Part shown: piece by piece, positions 7,970-17,226 of the stretch | How the letters are laid out: every line of letters begins with the position of its first letter | Position numbering within the stretch: position 1 is the first letter of the stretch | NCBI RefSeq assembly: GCF_004521985.1 | Contig: NZ_SBHZ01000007.1 | Coordinates: 124,001-188,000 of the forward strand | DNA length: 64,000 nucleotides | Source of the DNA: Ectopseudomonas khazarica | GTDB lineage: Bacteria > Pseudomonadota > Gammaproteobacteria > Pseudomonadales > Pseudomonadaceae | Reading direction: 5' to 3' | Made by a program: the position numbers and the translations under genes | The notes under the pieces: generated by a model | The model's input: only the letters and a program-made list of their open reading frames with translations | What the model was told of the DNA's origin: nothing | Database searches by the model: none

Positions 7970-8588
7970 TTACATCCGCGACGGCCAGGAAATCTACCGC
8001 CGCTCCTTCGCCACCATTCGCGCCGAGGCCAACCTGTCCGGCATTCCCGCCGACCTGGAGAAACTCGCCGTGCGGGTGATCCACGCCTGCGGCATGGTCG
8101 ACGTGGTCGAGGACCTGCGCTTCTCCCCCGGAGCAGGCGCCGCCGGCCGCGCAGCCCTGCTGGCCGGCGCGCCGATCCTCTGCGATGCGCGCATGGTCGC
8201 CGAGGGCATCACCCGCCCGCGCCTGCCGGCGAACAATCCGGTGCTCTGCACCCTGCACGACGCCGGCGTGCCCGAGCTCGCCCGTGAGGTCGGCAACACC
8301 CGCTCGGCGGTGGCCCTGGAACACTGGCGCGAACACCTGGAGGGCAGCGTGGTGGTGATCGGCAACGCCCCCACCGCGCTGTTCTACCTGCTGGAAATGC
8401 TCGACGCCGGCGCCGCGAAACCGGCGCTGATCATCGGCATGCCGGTGGGCTTCATCGGCGCCGCCGAATCCAAGGACGCCCTGGCCGCAGACAGCCGTGG
8501 CGTGCCCTACGTGATCGTGCGCGGTCGGCGCGGCGGCAGCGCCATGGCGGTGGCCGCGGTCAACGCGCTGGCCTCGGAGGTGGAGTGA
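7962..8588 (+). CDS. cobH: Precorrin-8X methylmutase
   Basis: The product has 208 residues, the usual CobH length. Family wording: [17 protein letters not shown] at the N-terminus, VRVIHACGM with the catalytic histidine near residue 43, [11 protein letters not shown], and the C-terminal [13 protein letters not shown] and [21 protein letters not shown] blocks. It catalyses the 1,5-sigmatropic methyl shift giving hydrogenobyrinic acid. It overlaps cobG upstream and shares one base of its stop codon with the cobI start (TGATG). Confidence 0.95.
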   Translation: MLDYIRDGQEIYRRSFATIRAEANLSGIPADLEKLAVRVIHACGMVDVVEDLRFSPGAGAAGRAALLAGAPILCDARMVAEGITRPRLPANNPVLCTLHDAGVPELAREVGNTRSAVALEHWREHLEGSVVVIGNAPTALFYLLEMLDAGAAKPALIIGMPVGFIGAAESKDALAADSRGVPYVIVRGRRGGSAMAVAAVNALASEVE

Positions 8589-9328
8589 TGGCCGGTCGTC
8601 TGCTTGGTCTCGGCGTCGGCCCCGGCGACCCCGAGCTGCTCACCCTCAAGGCGCTGCGCCTGCTCAAGTCGGCGCCAGTGGTGGCCTACTTCGTGGCCAA
8701 GGCGAAACACAACGCCGGCCAGGGTGGCAACGCCTTCGGCATCATCGAGGCGCACCTGGACGACGCCCAGCAGCGCCTGCCGCTGGTCTACCCGGTGACC
8801 ACCGAGAAGCTCGCCGCACCGCTGTCCTACGAGGATGTGATTGCCGATTTCTACGACACCTGCGCCGCACAGATCGCCCAGCTGCTGGACGCCGGCCAGG
8901 ACGTGGCGGTGATCTGCGAGGGCGACCCGTTCTTCTACGGTTCCTACATGTACCTGCACGACCGCCTCGCCGAGCGCTACGACGTCGAGGTGGTGCCCGG
9001 CGTGTGTTCCATGCTCGGCTGCGCCTCGGTGCTGGGCACGCCGCTGGTGTACCGCAACCAGAGCCTGAGCGTGCTTTCCGGCGTGCTGCCGGAGGAAGAG
9101 CTCGAACAGCGCCTGCGCGATGCCGAGGCCGCCGTGGTGATGAAGCTCGGGCGCAACTTCGACAAGGTCCGCCGCGTGCTGCGCAAGCTCGGCCTGGACG
9201 ACCGCGCCCATTACGTCGAGCGCGCGACCATGGCCAGCCAGAAGATCGTCGCGCTGGACGAGGTGGAGCCGATGGATTCGCCATACTTCTCGATGATTCT
9301 GGTGCCCGGCCAGAAATGGCGGGGGTGA
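8588..9328 (+). CDS. cobI: Precorrin-2 C20-methyltransferase
   Basis: The product has 246 residues; ATG 8588 overlaps the cobH stop. SAM-dependent tetrapyrrole methylase fold: [15 protein letters not shown] at residues 9-23, [16 protein letters not shown] in the middle, [12 protein letters not shown], and the long insertion typical of C20 enzymes ([17 protein letters not shown]). It converts precorrin-2 to precorrin-3A. Last gene of the cobG-cobH-cobI run before a REP-rich gap. Confidence 0.95.
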   Translation: MAGRLLGLGVGPGDPELLTLKALRLLKSAPVVAYFVAKAKHNAGQGGNAFGIIEAHLDDAQQRLPLVYPVTTEKLAAPLSYEDVIADFYDTCAAQIAQLLDAGQDVAVICEGDPFFYGSYMYLHDRLAERYDVEVVPGVCSMLGCASVLGTPLVYRNQSLSVLSGVLPEEELEQRLRDAEAAVVMKLGRNFDKVRRVLRKLGLDDRAHYVERATMASQKIVALDEVEPMDSPYFSMILVPGQKWRG

Positions 9329-9374
9329 TCGATTGCCTGTGGGAGCGGAATGCGGCCCAGCCGCTCCTGGATTC

Positions 9375-9514
9375 GTAGGGTGGATGACGTTTTTTTCATC
9401 CACCATCGTGGCGGTGGATGGGTGAAGCGCCATCCACCCTACACGCTCCCCCCAGCTCGCACGTAGCCCGGATGCAATCCGGGAAACACACACCCCGGAT
9501 TTCATCCGGGCTAC
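9375..9514. repeat. Two adjacent REP-type palindromes between cobI and cobJ
   Basis: Element one (9375-9442) starts GTAGGGTGGATGA and ends TCCACCCTAC with an internal second hairpin. Element two (9463-9514) starts GTAGCCCGGATG and ends CATCCGGGCTAC. Both are imperfect inverted repeats of the intergenic REP kind and recur elsewhere in the window (12920, 21511, 22759, 27314). They may end or stabilise the cobI transcript. Confidence 0.8.
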
Positions 9515-9526
9515 AGGATCTACCGC

Positions 9527-11185
9527 ATGAACATCGTCATCCTCGGCAGCAGCGCGCTGGCCACTGCACAACGCCTCAAGACGCTTTATCCACAGGCGCT
9601 GATCCATGGCCTGCGCGGCCGGGTCGAGGCTGCCGAGCGTCACTACGACGACTTCGGCGACAGCCTGCGTGCGCTCTATCGGGCCGGGCAACCGCTGCTG
9701 GTGCTGTGCGCCGCCGGCATCGTCATCCGCAGCCTCGCCCCGCTGCTGGCGGAGAAGGGCAGCGAGCCACCGGTGCTGGCCCTTGCCGAAGACGGCAGCG
9801 CCGTGGTGCCACTGCTCGGTGGCCTGGCCGGGGTCAATCGCCTGGCCCGCGAGATCGCCGCACACCTGGAGGTCACACCGGCGATCACCACCAGCGGCGA
9901 GCTGCGCTTCGGCACCTGCCTGCTGGAGCCGCCGGCCGGCTACGCCCTGGCCGACCTGCAACAGGGCAAGCGCTTCGTCAGCGACCTGCTCGGCGGCGAA
10001 ACGGTGCGCATCGAAGGCCAGGCGCCCTGGCTGGAGGCCGCCCAGCTGCCTGTGGATAACGCTGCGAAGCGGGTTATCCACATCACCCCGCAGGCCCGCC
10101 CGGCGCAGCCCGACGAGCTGCTGATCCATCCGCGCAGCGTCGCCGTGCAGGTCGAGCGAACCGACGACCAGCTGGCGGCACGCATCCACCGGGCGCTGAG
10201 CGCCGCCAACCTGGCGCCACAGGCCCTGGCCGCTCTGCTCGCGGACAAGGCCCGGATGGCCGATGCCGAACTGCACGCAGCCGCGCGCGAGCTGAACCTG
10301 CCGCTGCGCTTCATTCACGGCGCAAGCGCAGAACTGCCCGCCCGGCAGCTCGCCGGCGACGGCCTGCGCCTGCTGCTGGCCGAGCAGCCGCTGGATGTCG
10401 AACGCCTTGGCCAGCGTCGTGGCCGCCTCAGCGTGGTCGGCCTCGGCCCTGGCGCCGCCGAGCACATGACCCCCGCCGTGCGCCGCGCCCTGGACGAGGC
10501 CGAAGACCTGCTCGGCTACGACACCTACGTGAAGATGGCCGGCCCGCTGCGCGCCGACCAGCGCCTGCACCCCAGCGACAACCGCGAGGAACTGCAGCGC
10601 GCCGCCCATGCCTTCGAGCTGGCTGCCACGGGCCGCCGGGTGGTGATGATCTCTTCGGGCGACCCCGGCGTGTTCGCCATGGCCGCCGCCGTGATGGAAG
10701 CGCTGGAAAGCCCGCAGAGCGAGGCCTGGCGCGGGGTCGAACTGGAGGTGCTGCCGGGCGTCTCGGCTGCCCTGGCCACCGCCGCCAAGGCCGGTGCGCC
10801 ACTGGGCCATGACTTCTGCCTTATCTCCCTGTCCGACAACCTCAAACCCTGGGCGGTGATCGAGCAGCGCCTGCAGCACGCCGCCGCTGCGGATCTGGCC
10901 ATGGCCTTCTACAACCCGATTTCCAGGGCCCGCCCCTGGCAGCTCGGCCGCGCGCTGGAACTGCTGCGCCAGCAGCGTGCGGCGGAAACCCTGGTGGTGC
11001 TCGGCCGCGACATTGGCCGCCCGGCCGAAGCGCTGCGCAACCTCACCTTGGGCGAGCTGACGCCGGAGATGGTCGACATGCGCACCCTGGTGATCATCGG
11101 CTCCAGCCAGACCCGCCGCTTCCCCCGCGCCGAGGGCGGCGACTGGGTGTACACACCGCGCTGGTACCCCGCGCAGGCCGACTAG
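9527..11185 (+). CDS. cobJ: Precorrin-3B C17-methyltransferase fused to a CbiG-type N-terminal region
   Basis: The product has 552 residues. Residues 1-200 are CbiG-like (LVLCAAGIVIRSLAPLL near 57-75, VVPLLGGLAGVNRLA near 93-107, TTSGELRFGT near 121-130). Residues about 200-290 resemble the CbiG C-terminal/CobE domain but lack its GxGCRxG motif. From about 300 the CobJ methylase begins (LSVVGLGPGAAEHM), with SSGDPGVFAMAA and LPGVSAALATAA blocks. CobJ contracts the ring and methylates C17. The fusion is known in Pseudomonas. It is separated from cobI by REP elements, so it may have its own promoter. Confidence 0.93.
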   Translation: MNIVILGSSALATAQRLKTLYPQALIHGLRGRVEAAERHYDDFGDSLRALYRAGQPLLVLCAAGIVIRSLAPLLAEKGSEPPVLALAEDGSAVVPLLGGLAGVNRLAREIAAHLEVTPAITTSGELRFGTCLLEPPAGYALADLQQGKRFVSDLLGGETVRIEGQAPWLEAAQLPVDNAAKRVIHITPQARPAQPDELLIHPRSVAVQVERTDDQLAARIHRALSAANLAPQALAALLADKARMADAELHAAARELNLPLRFIHGASAELPARQLAGDGLRLLLAEQPLDVERLGQRRGRLSVVGLGPGAAEHMTPAVRRALDEAEDLLGYDTYVKMAGPLRADQRLHPSDNREELQRAAHAFELAATGRRVVMISSGDPGVFAMAAAVMEALESPQSEAWRGVELEVLPGVSAALATAAKAGAPLGHDFCLISLSDNLKPWAVIEQRLQHAAAADLAMAFYNPISRARPWQLGRALELLRQQRAAETLVVLGRDIGRPAEALRNLTLGELTPEMVDMRTLVIIGSSQTRRFPRAEGGDWVYTPRWYPAQAD

Positions 11186-11218
11186 ACCATCGTCCTCAAG
11201 CAGTATTGCCAAGCGTTC

Positions 11219-11265
11219 GTAGGAGCGGATTTATCCGCGAATTTCGCGGCTGAAGCCGCTCCTAC
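11219..11265. repeat. REP-type palindrome
   Basis: Begins GTAGGAGCGGATTTAT and ends GCCGCTCCTAC, with an inner hairpin CCGCGAA/TTCGCGG. Same family as the copy at 23670-23716. It lies between cobJ and the AraC-type gene and could act as transcript end of cobJ. Confidence 0.8.
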
Positions 11266-11377
11266 GGATCAAGGCGCCTGTTTTTATTCACAGCCCCTGC
11301 CATCTGCACAAACGTTCTAGGCATGCCCGGCAAACGGGTTAAGCTCGGGCGTTCCTCTTTCCACTGTGAGCCGGGCG

Positions 11378-12217
11378 ATGAACGCGCAATCATGGGTCGA
11401 CCTCAAACAGGATGCCGATACAGGCATCGAGGTGATCCGCGCGCATTTCGAGGGGCATGCCTACGATCCGCACTGGCACGACAGCTACCTGATCGGCTTC
11501 ACCGAGCAGGGCGTGCAGCAGTTCAATTGCCGCCGCGCCCTGTTCAGCAGCGTGCCGGGGCAGACCTTCTTCCTCGAGCCCGGCGACATTCATGACGGCA
11601 ACGCCCCGGCGCCAGGGGGCTTCACCTACTCCACGCTGTACCTGGAACCGGCCTGGCTCCAAGGCGCCTTGCCGGCGCTGTTCGAACAGGCTCCCGTCGA
11701 CTGCCTGCCCAGCGTGCCACGCACCCAGCCGGACGACCCCGGCCTGCTGCCGCACATCGCCAACGCCCTGCAGGCGCTGCGCGAGGGCGAGCCGCGCATG
11801 GTCCGCGATGCGGCCCTGGATGGCCTGCTCGAACGCCTTTCGCGCAACCTGCAATGGCGCCAGCGCATGCAGGGCAACCCGCAGATTCCCGGCGTGGCCC
11901 TGCGCGCACGCGACTACCTGCACGCGCACTTCCACGAGAACATCGGCCTCGGTGAACTGGCCCGGGTCTGCGGCGTGGACCGCTTCCACCTCACGCGAGC
12001 CTTCAAGGCCGCCTTCGGCATCGCCCCGCACGGCTACCTGATCCAGTTGCGCCTGGTGCGCGCGCGCCGCCTGCTGGCCCTTGGCAGTGCGCCCGCCGAC
12101 GTCGCCAGCGATCTGGGTTTCGCCGACCAGAGTCACCTCGGCCGCTGGTTCCGCCGCGCCAATGGCGTCACCCCCGGCGCCTACCGCAGCCTCTGCACAA
12201 AGCTTCAAGACCGCTGA
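11378..12217 (+). CDS. AraC-family transcriptional regulator with cupin sensor domain
   Basis: The product has 279 residues; ATG 11378 is preferred over an in-frame GTG at 11366. N-terminal AraC-type cupin (HWHDSYLIGFTEQG near 35-48, FLEPGDIHDGN). C-terminal double helix-turn-helix from about residue 180 (LARVCGVDRFHLTRAFKAAFG and DLGFADQSHLGRWFRRANG). The companion gene immediately downstream is a LysE-type exporter, and such AraC/LysE pairs are common, so it probably controls that exporter. The effector is unknown. Confidence 0.9.
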   Translation: MNAQSWVDLKQDADTGIEVIRAHFEGHAYDPHWHDSYLIGFTEQGVQQFNCRRALFSSVPGQTFFLEPGDIHDGNAPAPGGFTYSTLYLEPAWLQGALPALFEQAPVDCLPSVPRTQPDDPGLLPHIANALQALREGEPRMVRDAALDGLLERLSRNLQWRQRMQGNPQIPGVALRARDYLHAHFHENIGLGELARVCGVDRFHLTRAFKAAFGIAPHGYLIQLRLVRARRLLALGSAPADVASDLGFADQSHLGRWFRRANGVTPGAYRSLCTKLQDR

Positions 12218-12296
12218 GCGGGGCCACTGGACAATCGCCACCATGACCCGACATGGAGCGATCATCGATGCCCCTCACCGCACCAGGGCCCCGGCC

Positions 12297-12896
12297 ATGA
12301 ACCAGTGGCTGCCCTTCATCCTCTTCGCCTCGGCGGCTTCGATCACCCCGGGGCCGACCAACCTGCTGATCCTCGGCAGCGCCTCGCGTTTCGGCCTGCC
12401 CATTGCCCTGACCATCGCCCTCGGCGCCAGCCTGGGTGCCAGTCTCATGCTGCTGGTGGTCGGCCTCGGCCTGGGCGAGCTGCTGGCGCGCACGCCGCTG
12501 CTGCAAACGGCGATGACCTGGGCCGGCGCCGCCTGGATCAGCTGGATGGCCTGCAAGCTGATGCGCCGCGACGCGGCCGGTATCGAGGCACGGCCCATCG
12601 AGCGACGCCAGGGGTTCGTCCAGGGCGCCGTCCTGCAACTGATCAACCCCAAGACCTGGCTGATGACCCTCTCGGTCACGGCAATATTTCTCGATGGCCA
12701 GGCTTCACCAAGCCGCGTGGCCATCCATGCCGCGCTGTTCCTGCTGGTCTCCACGCCCTGCCTGCTCAGCTGGGGCCTGCTCGGCGCCGGCAGCGCCCGC
12801 CTGCTGCGGCAACCGTCGCGGCTGCTGCTGTTCAACCGGACCATGGCGCTGTTGCTGCTGGCATCGGTGTGGCTGCCGTTGCTGATGGATCGATGA
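12297..12896 (+). CDS. LysE-family amino-acid exporter
   Basis: The product has 199 residues and about six hydrophobic segments, with the family signature SITPGPTNLLILGSAS at residues 15-30 and LINPKTWLMTLS near 115. ATG 12297 gives the usual LysE/RhtB N-terminus; an upstream in-frame ATG at 12243 adds a charged extension and is not favoured. Acts in the inner membrane; substrate unknown. It lies 79 bp downstream of the AraC regulator. Confidence 0.88.
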   Translation: MNQWLPFILFASAASITPGPTNLLILGSASRFGLPIALTIALGASLGASLMLLVVGLGLGELLARTPLLQTAMTWAGAAWISWMACKLMRRDAAGIEARPIERRQGFVQGAVLQLINPKTWLMTLSVTAIFLDGQASPSRVAIHAALFLLVSTPCLLSWGLLGAGSARLLRQPSRLLLFNRTMALLLLASVWLPLLMDR

Positions 12897-12919
12897 AGCA
12901 CAGCGGCGCATGCGCTGAC

Positions 12920-12949
12920 GGTGGATCGGTGAAGCGTGATCCACCCTAC
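12920..12949. repeat. REP half-element overlapping the 3' end of the GlxA-type gene
   Basis: GGTGGATC ... GATCCACCCTAC forms a short inverted repeat of the same family as 9375-9442. The stop codon of the following minus-strand gene (12948-12946) lies within its GTAGGGTGG arm. Confidence 0.65.
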
Positions 12950-13929
12950 GACGGCATGCCGCCCTGGCGACGGAAAGCGCCGGGAGCGACACCGAACCGC
13001 TGGCGAAACAGCTTGCCCAGGTGGCTGGCGTCGCTGGCACCGATCTCGTCGGCGATCTGCGCCAGGCTGTGACTGGAGTTGAGCAGGCGCCAGCGCACGT
13101 GTTGCAGGCGCAGCTCGTTCCAGTACTCGCGGGCACTCATGCCCTGGCGGGCGCGGAACAGGCGGTCGAGCTGCCGGCGACTGATACCGACACTGGCCGC
13201 CAGTTGCTCGATACCGTCGGCGCTGGCCAGGCCGTGGCGCATCAGGGCGATGGCACGGTCGACATGACGTTCGCCGCTGGACGTGCCATGCAGCGAGCGC
13301 AGTGCGTGCTGGCCACTGCGCGTCTCGTCCACCAGCATGTCGGCCAGGCCCTTGAGCGCCCGCGCCCGTCCGCTGCCACGGGCCAACAGCTCCACCGCCA
13401 GGTCGATGGCCGCCGTGCCCCCGGCGCAGGAAATCCGCTCGGAATCGATGCTGTACAGGCGCTCGTGCGCCAGCCGCAGGTGGGCGAAGCTGGCGCGAAA
13501 CTCCGCCTGGTGACGCCAGTGCACCGCGACCTGATGGCCATCGAGCAGGCCACAGGCGGCCAGCAGGAAACTGGCGTTGTCGATCGCCACCAGCTTCACC
13601 CCGGCACGTACGGCGCGGCGCAACAGGGCCCGGTAGGCCGGCGCCAGCGCCGCCGTGGCCTGCGCGTTACGCCCGCCGAACAACACCAGATAGTCGTGCT
13701 CGGCCAGCGTCAGCTCCTGCGGCGTGGCCTCGATTCGCAACGCCGCACCGCTGCTCGACGACACATGCCCCGGCTGCAGGCCGAGAATGGTCCAGGTGCA
13801 GTAGCGCTGACGGCTGTAGTCCTCGTCGTCGGCGCTGAAGCGCAACTTGTCGAGAAAGCCGCCGAACGGCAGCAGGGCGAACTCCGGCAGAGGCAGCAGG
13901 AGGAAGCGCAGGTCAGGGCGTTGCAACAT
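12946..13929 (-). CDS. GlxA-family transcriptional regulator (DJ-1/PfpI domain + AraC HTH)
   Basis: The product has 327 residues from ATG 13929. The N-terminal DJ-1/PfpI-like amidotransferase fold has YLVLFGGRNAQAT near 80 and the IDNASFLLAACGLLDGH elbow near 130. The C-terminal AraC HTH has ASVGISRRQLDRLFRARQG and EIGASDASHLGKLFRQRFG. Such regulators often control amine or quaternary-ammonium catabolism. It is divergent from a LysE exporter gene (14022), a likely target. The stop codon falls in a REP-like repeat. Confidence 0.9.
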   Translation of the reverse strand: MLQRPDLRFLLLPLPEFALLPFGGFLDKLRFSADDEDYSRQRYCTWTILGLQPGHVSSSSGAALRIEATPQELTLAEHDYLVLFGGRNAQATAALAPAYRALLRRAVRAGVKLVAIDNASFLLAACGLLDGHQVAVHWRHQAEFRASFAHLRLAHERLYSIDSERISCAGGTAAIDLAVELLARGSGRARALKGLADMLVDETRSGQHALRSLHGTSSGERHVDRAIALMRHGLASADGIEQLAASVGISRRQLDRLFRARQGMSAREYWNELRLQHVRWRLLNSSHSLAQIADEIGASDASHLGKLFRQRFGVAPGAFRRQGGMPS

Positions 13930-14021
13930 GAGTCGTCCAGAATCGACTGGTAGATGACCAGAATCTACCTCATTACCGGCTGTAGCGCTGAGTAGACTGG
14001 CCACCTTCCCAGGAGACCCAC

Positions 14022-14633
14022 ATGGCCCTCGAACTCTGGCTCGTCTACTTCGTCGCAACCCTCGGCCTGGCGCTGACGCCCGGCCCCAACAGCCTGCTGG
14101 CGCTGACCCATGGCGGGCTGTACGGCGCACGCATGGCGCTGGCGACCATCCTCGGCGGCGTGGTCGGCTTCGGCACGCTGATCGCCCTGGCCATGTTCGG
14201 CCTTGGCGCCCTGCTCAAGACCGCACCCACCGCGCTGCTGGCACTCAAGTGGATCGGCGGCGCCTACCTGGTGTGGCTCGGCATCCAGCTCTGGCGCGCG
14301 CCGCCGATGAACCTGACGCTGGCCGACAGCGGCGTGCGCCCCAGCGCCGGGCGACTGTTTCGCCAGGGCCTGCTGTCGGCCTTGTCGAACCCCAAGGTGA
14401 TTCTGTTCTACGGCGCCTTCCTGCCGCAGTTCCTCGACCCCCAGCGCGGCCTGGCCGTGCAGTTCGTGGTGATGGCGGCGACCTTCGCCGTGGTCGAGTT
14501 CCTCGTCGAACTGCTGCTGGCCCTCACCGCCGTGCGCGTACGCCCCTGGCTGCAACGCGGCGGCCACACCTTCAACCGCAGCTGCGGCACGCTGTTCGTG
14601 CTGATCGGCATGGCGCTGCCATTGGCACGCTGA
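14022..14633 (+). CDS. LysE-family transporter
   Basis: The product has 203 residues. Family signature LALTPGPNSLLALTHGG at residues 16-32, ALSNPKVILFYGAFLPQF near 122, and six predicted membrane spans. CCCAGGAGACCCAC upstream gives a strong ribosome site. Divergently placed 92 bp from the GlxA-type regulator. Exports a small amino compound; substrate not determinable. Confidence 0.88.
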   Translation: MALELWLVYFVATLGLALTPGPNSLLALTHGGLYGARMALATILGGVVGFGTLIALAMFGLGALLKTAPTALLALKWIGGAYLVWLGIQLWRAPPMNLTLADSGVRPSAGRLFRQGLLSALSNPKVILFYGAFLPQFLDPQRGLAVQFVVMAATFAVVEFLVELLLALTAVRVRPWLQRGGHTFNRSCGTLFVLIGMALPLAR

Positions 14634-14673
14634 GGCGAGCGCCTGGCTGCAGCAAGACATGGGCCTCGTCCAT

Positions 14674-15243
14674 TCAGGCCTTGAGCGCCTCGCCAGTCGC
14701 GTAGTAATGCCCGCCCGCCACGTGATGCAGGCTGCGCAGATTCGGGTCGGCCGTTTCGAAATGCCAACGGCCATCGCGGAACACCCGCTCGTCGGCCCAG
14801 GCGGCGATCACCTCGCCGATGAACAGGTCGTAGGCCTGCTGGTTATGCGGCTCATTGATCATCCGGCAGACCAGCCAGGCCGAGCAGCCGGCAACCAAGG
14901 GCACATCGTGGCCTGCCATCTCGAACAGCTCGACCCCGGCGTGCGCCAGCTTCGCCGGGTCATCGCCAAGGCTGGCATTGCCCACCGCCTGGGTCAGCTG
15001 CAGCTGCGCCACGGTCGGCACCTGAACGGCGAACAGGCTACTGCCCTCGACCAGCGCACGGGTGCGGGTGGCCTTGTCCAGCACCAGGCTCAGCTTCGGT
15101 GGGTCGAAGTCCAGCGCACAGCACCAGGCCGCCGCCATGACGTTATCCACAGCCTGGTGACGTGCGGACACCAGCACGGTGGGGCCGTGGTTGAGCAGGC
15201 GGTAGGCCTTGGCCAGATCGACCGGACGAATGGACGCGCTCAT
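14674..15243 (-). CDS. Flavin reductase-like (FMN-binding split-barrel) protein
   Basis: The product has 189 residues from ATG 15243, with AGGAGT 5 nt upstream. Wording LVSARHQAVDNVMAAAWCCALDFDPPKLSLVLD and SLFAVQVPTVAQ is that of flavin-reductase-like domains (flavoredoxin/DIM6 type). Likely reduces or binds FMN in the cytoplasm; partner unknown. It lies between a LysE gene (convergent) and an SDR gene on the same strand, 84 bp downstream of the latter. Confidence 0.85.
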   Translation of the reverse strand: MSASIRPVDLAKAYRLLNHGPTVLVSARHQAVDNVMAAAWCCALDFDPPKLSLVLDKATRTRALVEGSSLFAVQVPTVAQLQLTQAVGNASLGDDPAKLAHAGVELFEMAGHDVPLVAGCSAWLVCRMINEPHNQQAYDLFIGEVIAAWADERVFRDGRWHFETADPNLRSLHHVAGGHYYATGEALKA

Positions 15244-15327
15244 GCAGACTCCTGAAAGCGAAAAAGGCGCCTGCATGCTGGTCCGTACGGACCCGCATCG
15301 CAAGCGCCCGGATGCAGCGGATCGGGA

Positions 15328-16071
15328 TCAGAACTCCTGCACGGTCGGACGCAGGACGATCTCGTTGATATCCACATCCGCCGGCTGCTCGATGGCATAG
15401 GCAATGGCGCGGGCCACCGAGTCCGCCGGGATGGCCTGCTTGTAGAAGTCGACGACGAAGTCGCGGCTCTGCTGGTGCGAGCTGCCGAACTTCAGCTCGG
15501 AGTCCACCGCACCCGGCTCGATGGTGGTGGTACGGATGCTGCCGCCGACCTCGTGACGCAGGCCCTCGGAGATGGCGCGCACGGCGAACTTGGTGCCGCT
15601 GTACACGGTACCGCCCGGGCTGAACACCTTGATCCCGGCCACCGAGGCGATGTTGATGAAATGCCCGGCGTTCTGCTGCTGGAACACCGGCAACGCAGCG
15701 GCGATGCCATACAGCACGCCCTTGATGTTGATGTCGATCATGCGATCCCACTCGTCGGTGCGCAGATCGCTCATCGGCGCAATGGCCATCAGCCCGGCGT
15801 TGTTGACCAGCACGTCGACCCGGCCGTAGGTATCCACGGCACCCTGGATCAGGGCCTTGACCTCATCGGCACGCGTGACGTCGGTCTGGTAGGCGACCGC
15901 CTCGCCACCGGCAGCGACCAGTTCGCCGACCAGTTGTTCGAGGCGCTCCTTGCGCCGTGCAGCCAGCACCACCTTGGCGCCCAGTTTGCTCAGATGACGT
16001 GCGCTGGCTTCGCCCAGACCGCTGCTGGCGCCGGTAATGACCACGACCTTGCCGGAAATGTTGTTGCTCAT
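15328..16071 (-). CDS. Short-chain dehydrogenase/reductase (SDR)
   Basis: The product has 247 residues. Classical SDR features: TGASSGLGEA coenzyme loop at 14-23, NNAG near 89-92, catalytic Ser in INIASVAGI, and Tyr-x3-Lys as VYSGTKFA near 155. Preference for NADP(H) is suggested by AARRKER after beta-2. Substrate unknown. It diverges from a LysR gene with a LysR-type box between them, which probably controls it. Confidence 0.92.
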   Translation of the reverse strand: MSNNISGKVVVITGASSGLGEASARHLSKLGAKVVLAARRKERLEQLVGELVAAGGEAVAYQTDVTRADEVKALIQGAVDTYGRVDVLVNNAGLMAIAPMSDLRTDEWDRMIDINIKGVLYGIAAALPVFQQQNAGHFINIASVAGIKVFSPGGTVYSGTKFAVRAISEGLRHEVGGSIRTTTIEPGAVDSELKFGSSHQQSRDFVVDFYKQAIPADSVARAIAYAIEQPADVDINEIVLRPTVQEF

Positions 16072-16180
16072 CGGTAAGCCTCTCTTTCGGATTCGTTGAA
16101 GTGTCCGCGCCGTATGCCGGACATGGGCTCACACTAGAGGCGATTTTCGTTTCAATGAATGGAAGTGTTTGGATTAGGCT

Positions 16181-16197
16181 ATTCCACATTCTGGAAT
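16181..16197. promoter_or_regulatory. LysR-type operator in the SDR/LysR divergent region
   Basis: ATTCCA-N5-TGGAAT is a perfect 6-bp inverted repeat of the T-N11-A LysR-box type. It is 17 bp upstream of the LysR start and 110 bp upstream of the SDR start. Binding is inferred. Confidence 0.5.
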
Positions 16198-16213
16198 ACA
16201 AAGGCGTAGCGAC

Positions 16214-17125
16214 ATGCTCAACCGCATGGAGATGATCCGCATCTTCTGCAGCGCGGCCGACTGCAGCAATTTCCGCGAGGCAGCGACACGGCTCGGCGTC
16301 TCCCCGCAGGCCGTGACGCGTGCGATCAAGGCGCTGGAGGAGGAGCTGGGCGAGATTCTCTTCCACCGCAACACGCGCCAGGTGCACATCACCGCCTTCG
16401 GCGAGGCCTATGCCGTGCGGGCACGGCAGACGCTGGAAGGCTTCGACTCGCTGTTTCGTGGCCATCGTGCCGATACCGAGTCGGGCTTCAGCGGGCGTGT
16501 CGGCATCACCGCGCCACAAGCGATCGGCAAGCGCTTTCTGGTCGGCTTCCTGCAGCCCCTGCTCAAGCGCCACCCGCACCTGCAGCTGACCCTGCGCCTG
16601 GAGGACGAGATCACCGACGCGGTCGATGCGCAGATCGATATCGGCATCCGTATCGGCTCGTTGCGCGACAGCCGCTACGTCGCCCGCACCCTGGCGCCCG
16701 TGCCGCTGCAGGTGGTGGCCACGCCCGAACTGATTGCCACTACCGGCAGCCCGCGCACGCTAGCCGAGTTGCAGCAACGCCCGCTCTCGGTACTGATCGA
16801 CCGCAAGAGCGGCCGGCCCTGGCCCTGGACCTTCGCGGACGGCCCAAGCCTGCTTCCCGCCAACCCGGCACTGACCTGCGACGACCCCGAAGCCGAGCTG
16901 GAAGTCGTGCTCGCCGGCCTGGCCTACGGACAGTTGCCCGCCTACCTGGCCCAGCCGCACCTGGAGAGCGGCCGCCTGCAGGCCGTGATGGCGCAGCAGG
17001 CCCCCGCTCCCTGGCAACTGTTCATATACCGCCCGCAACAAGGCCCCGTATCGCCCAGGGTGCGCCTGGTATTCGATCACCTGCGCGCCTGCTTTTCCGA
17101 CCCGGCGCAGTTCCCCCAGGGCTGA
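16214..17125 (+). CDS. LysR-family transcriptional regulator
   Basis: The product has 303 residues. N-terminal winged HTH (FCSAADCSNFREAATRLGVSPQAVTRAIKALEEELG near 11-46) followed by a periplasmic-binding-like effector domain. Divergent to the SDR gene and therefore its likely regulator, plus autoregulation. Effector unknown. Confidence 0.92.
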   Translation: MLNRMEMIRIFCSAADCSNFREAATRLGVSPQAVTRAIKALEEELGEILFHRNTRQVHITAFGEAYAVRARQTLEGFDSLFRGHRADTESGFSGRVGITAPQAIGKRFLVGFLQPLLKRHPHLQLTLRLEDEITDAVDAQIDIGIRIGSLRDSRYVARTLAPVPLQVVATPELIATTGSPRTLAELQQRPLSVLIDRKSGRPWPWTFADGPSLLPANPALTCDDPEAELEVVLAGLAYGQLPAYLAQPHLESGRLQAVMAQQAPAPWQLFIYRPQQGPVSPRVRLVFDHLRACFSDPAQFPQG

Positions 17126-17226
17126 GGTCGCTCAGAGCAACGCCACCGTCGTGTCGGAGGCGCCGGCTCGCGAGCACCCTGCGTAACGTGCCTGAACCCG
17201 TCTGGATCAGGGATCAGGAGCAACGC

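Noticed and set aside
8507..11212. A 901-codon minus-strand frame opposite cobI and cobJ
   Set aside because: Shadow frame; low-complexity Gln/Gly/Ala-rich product, no domain.
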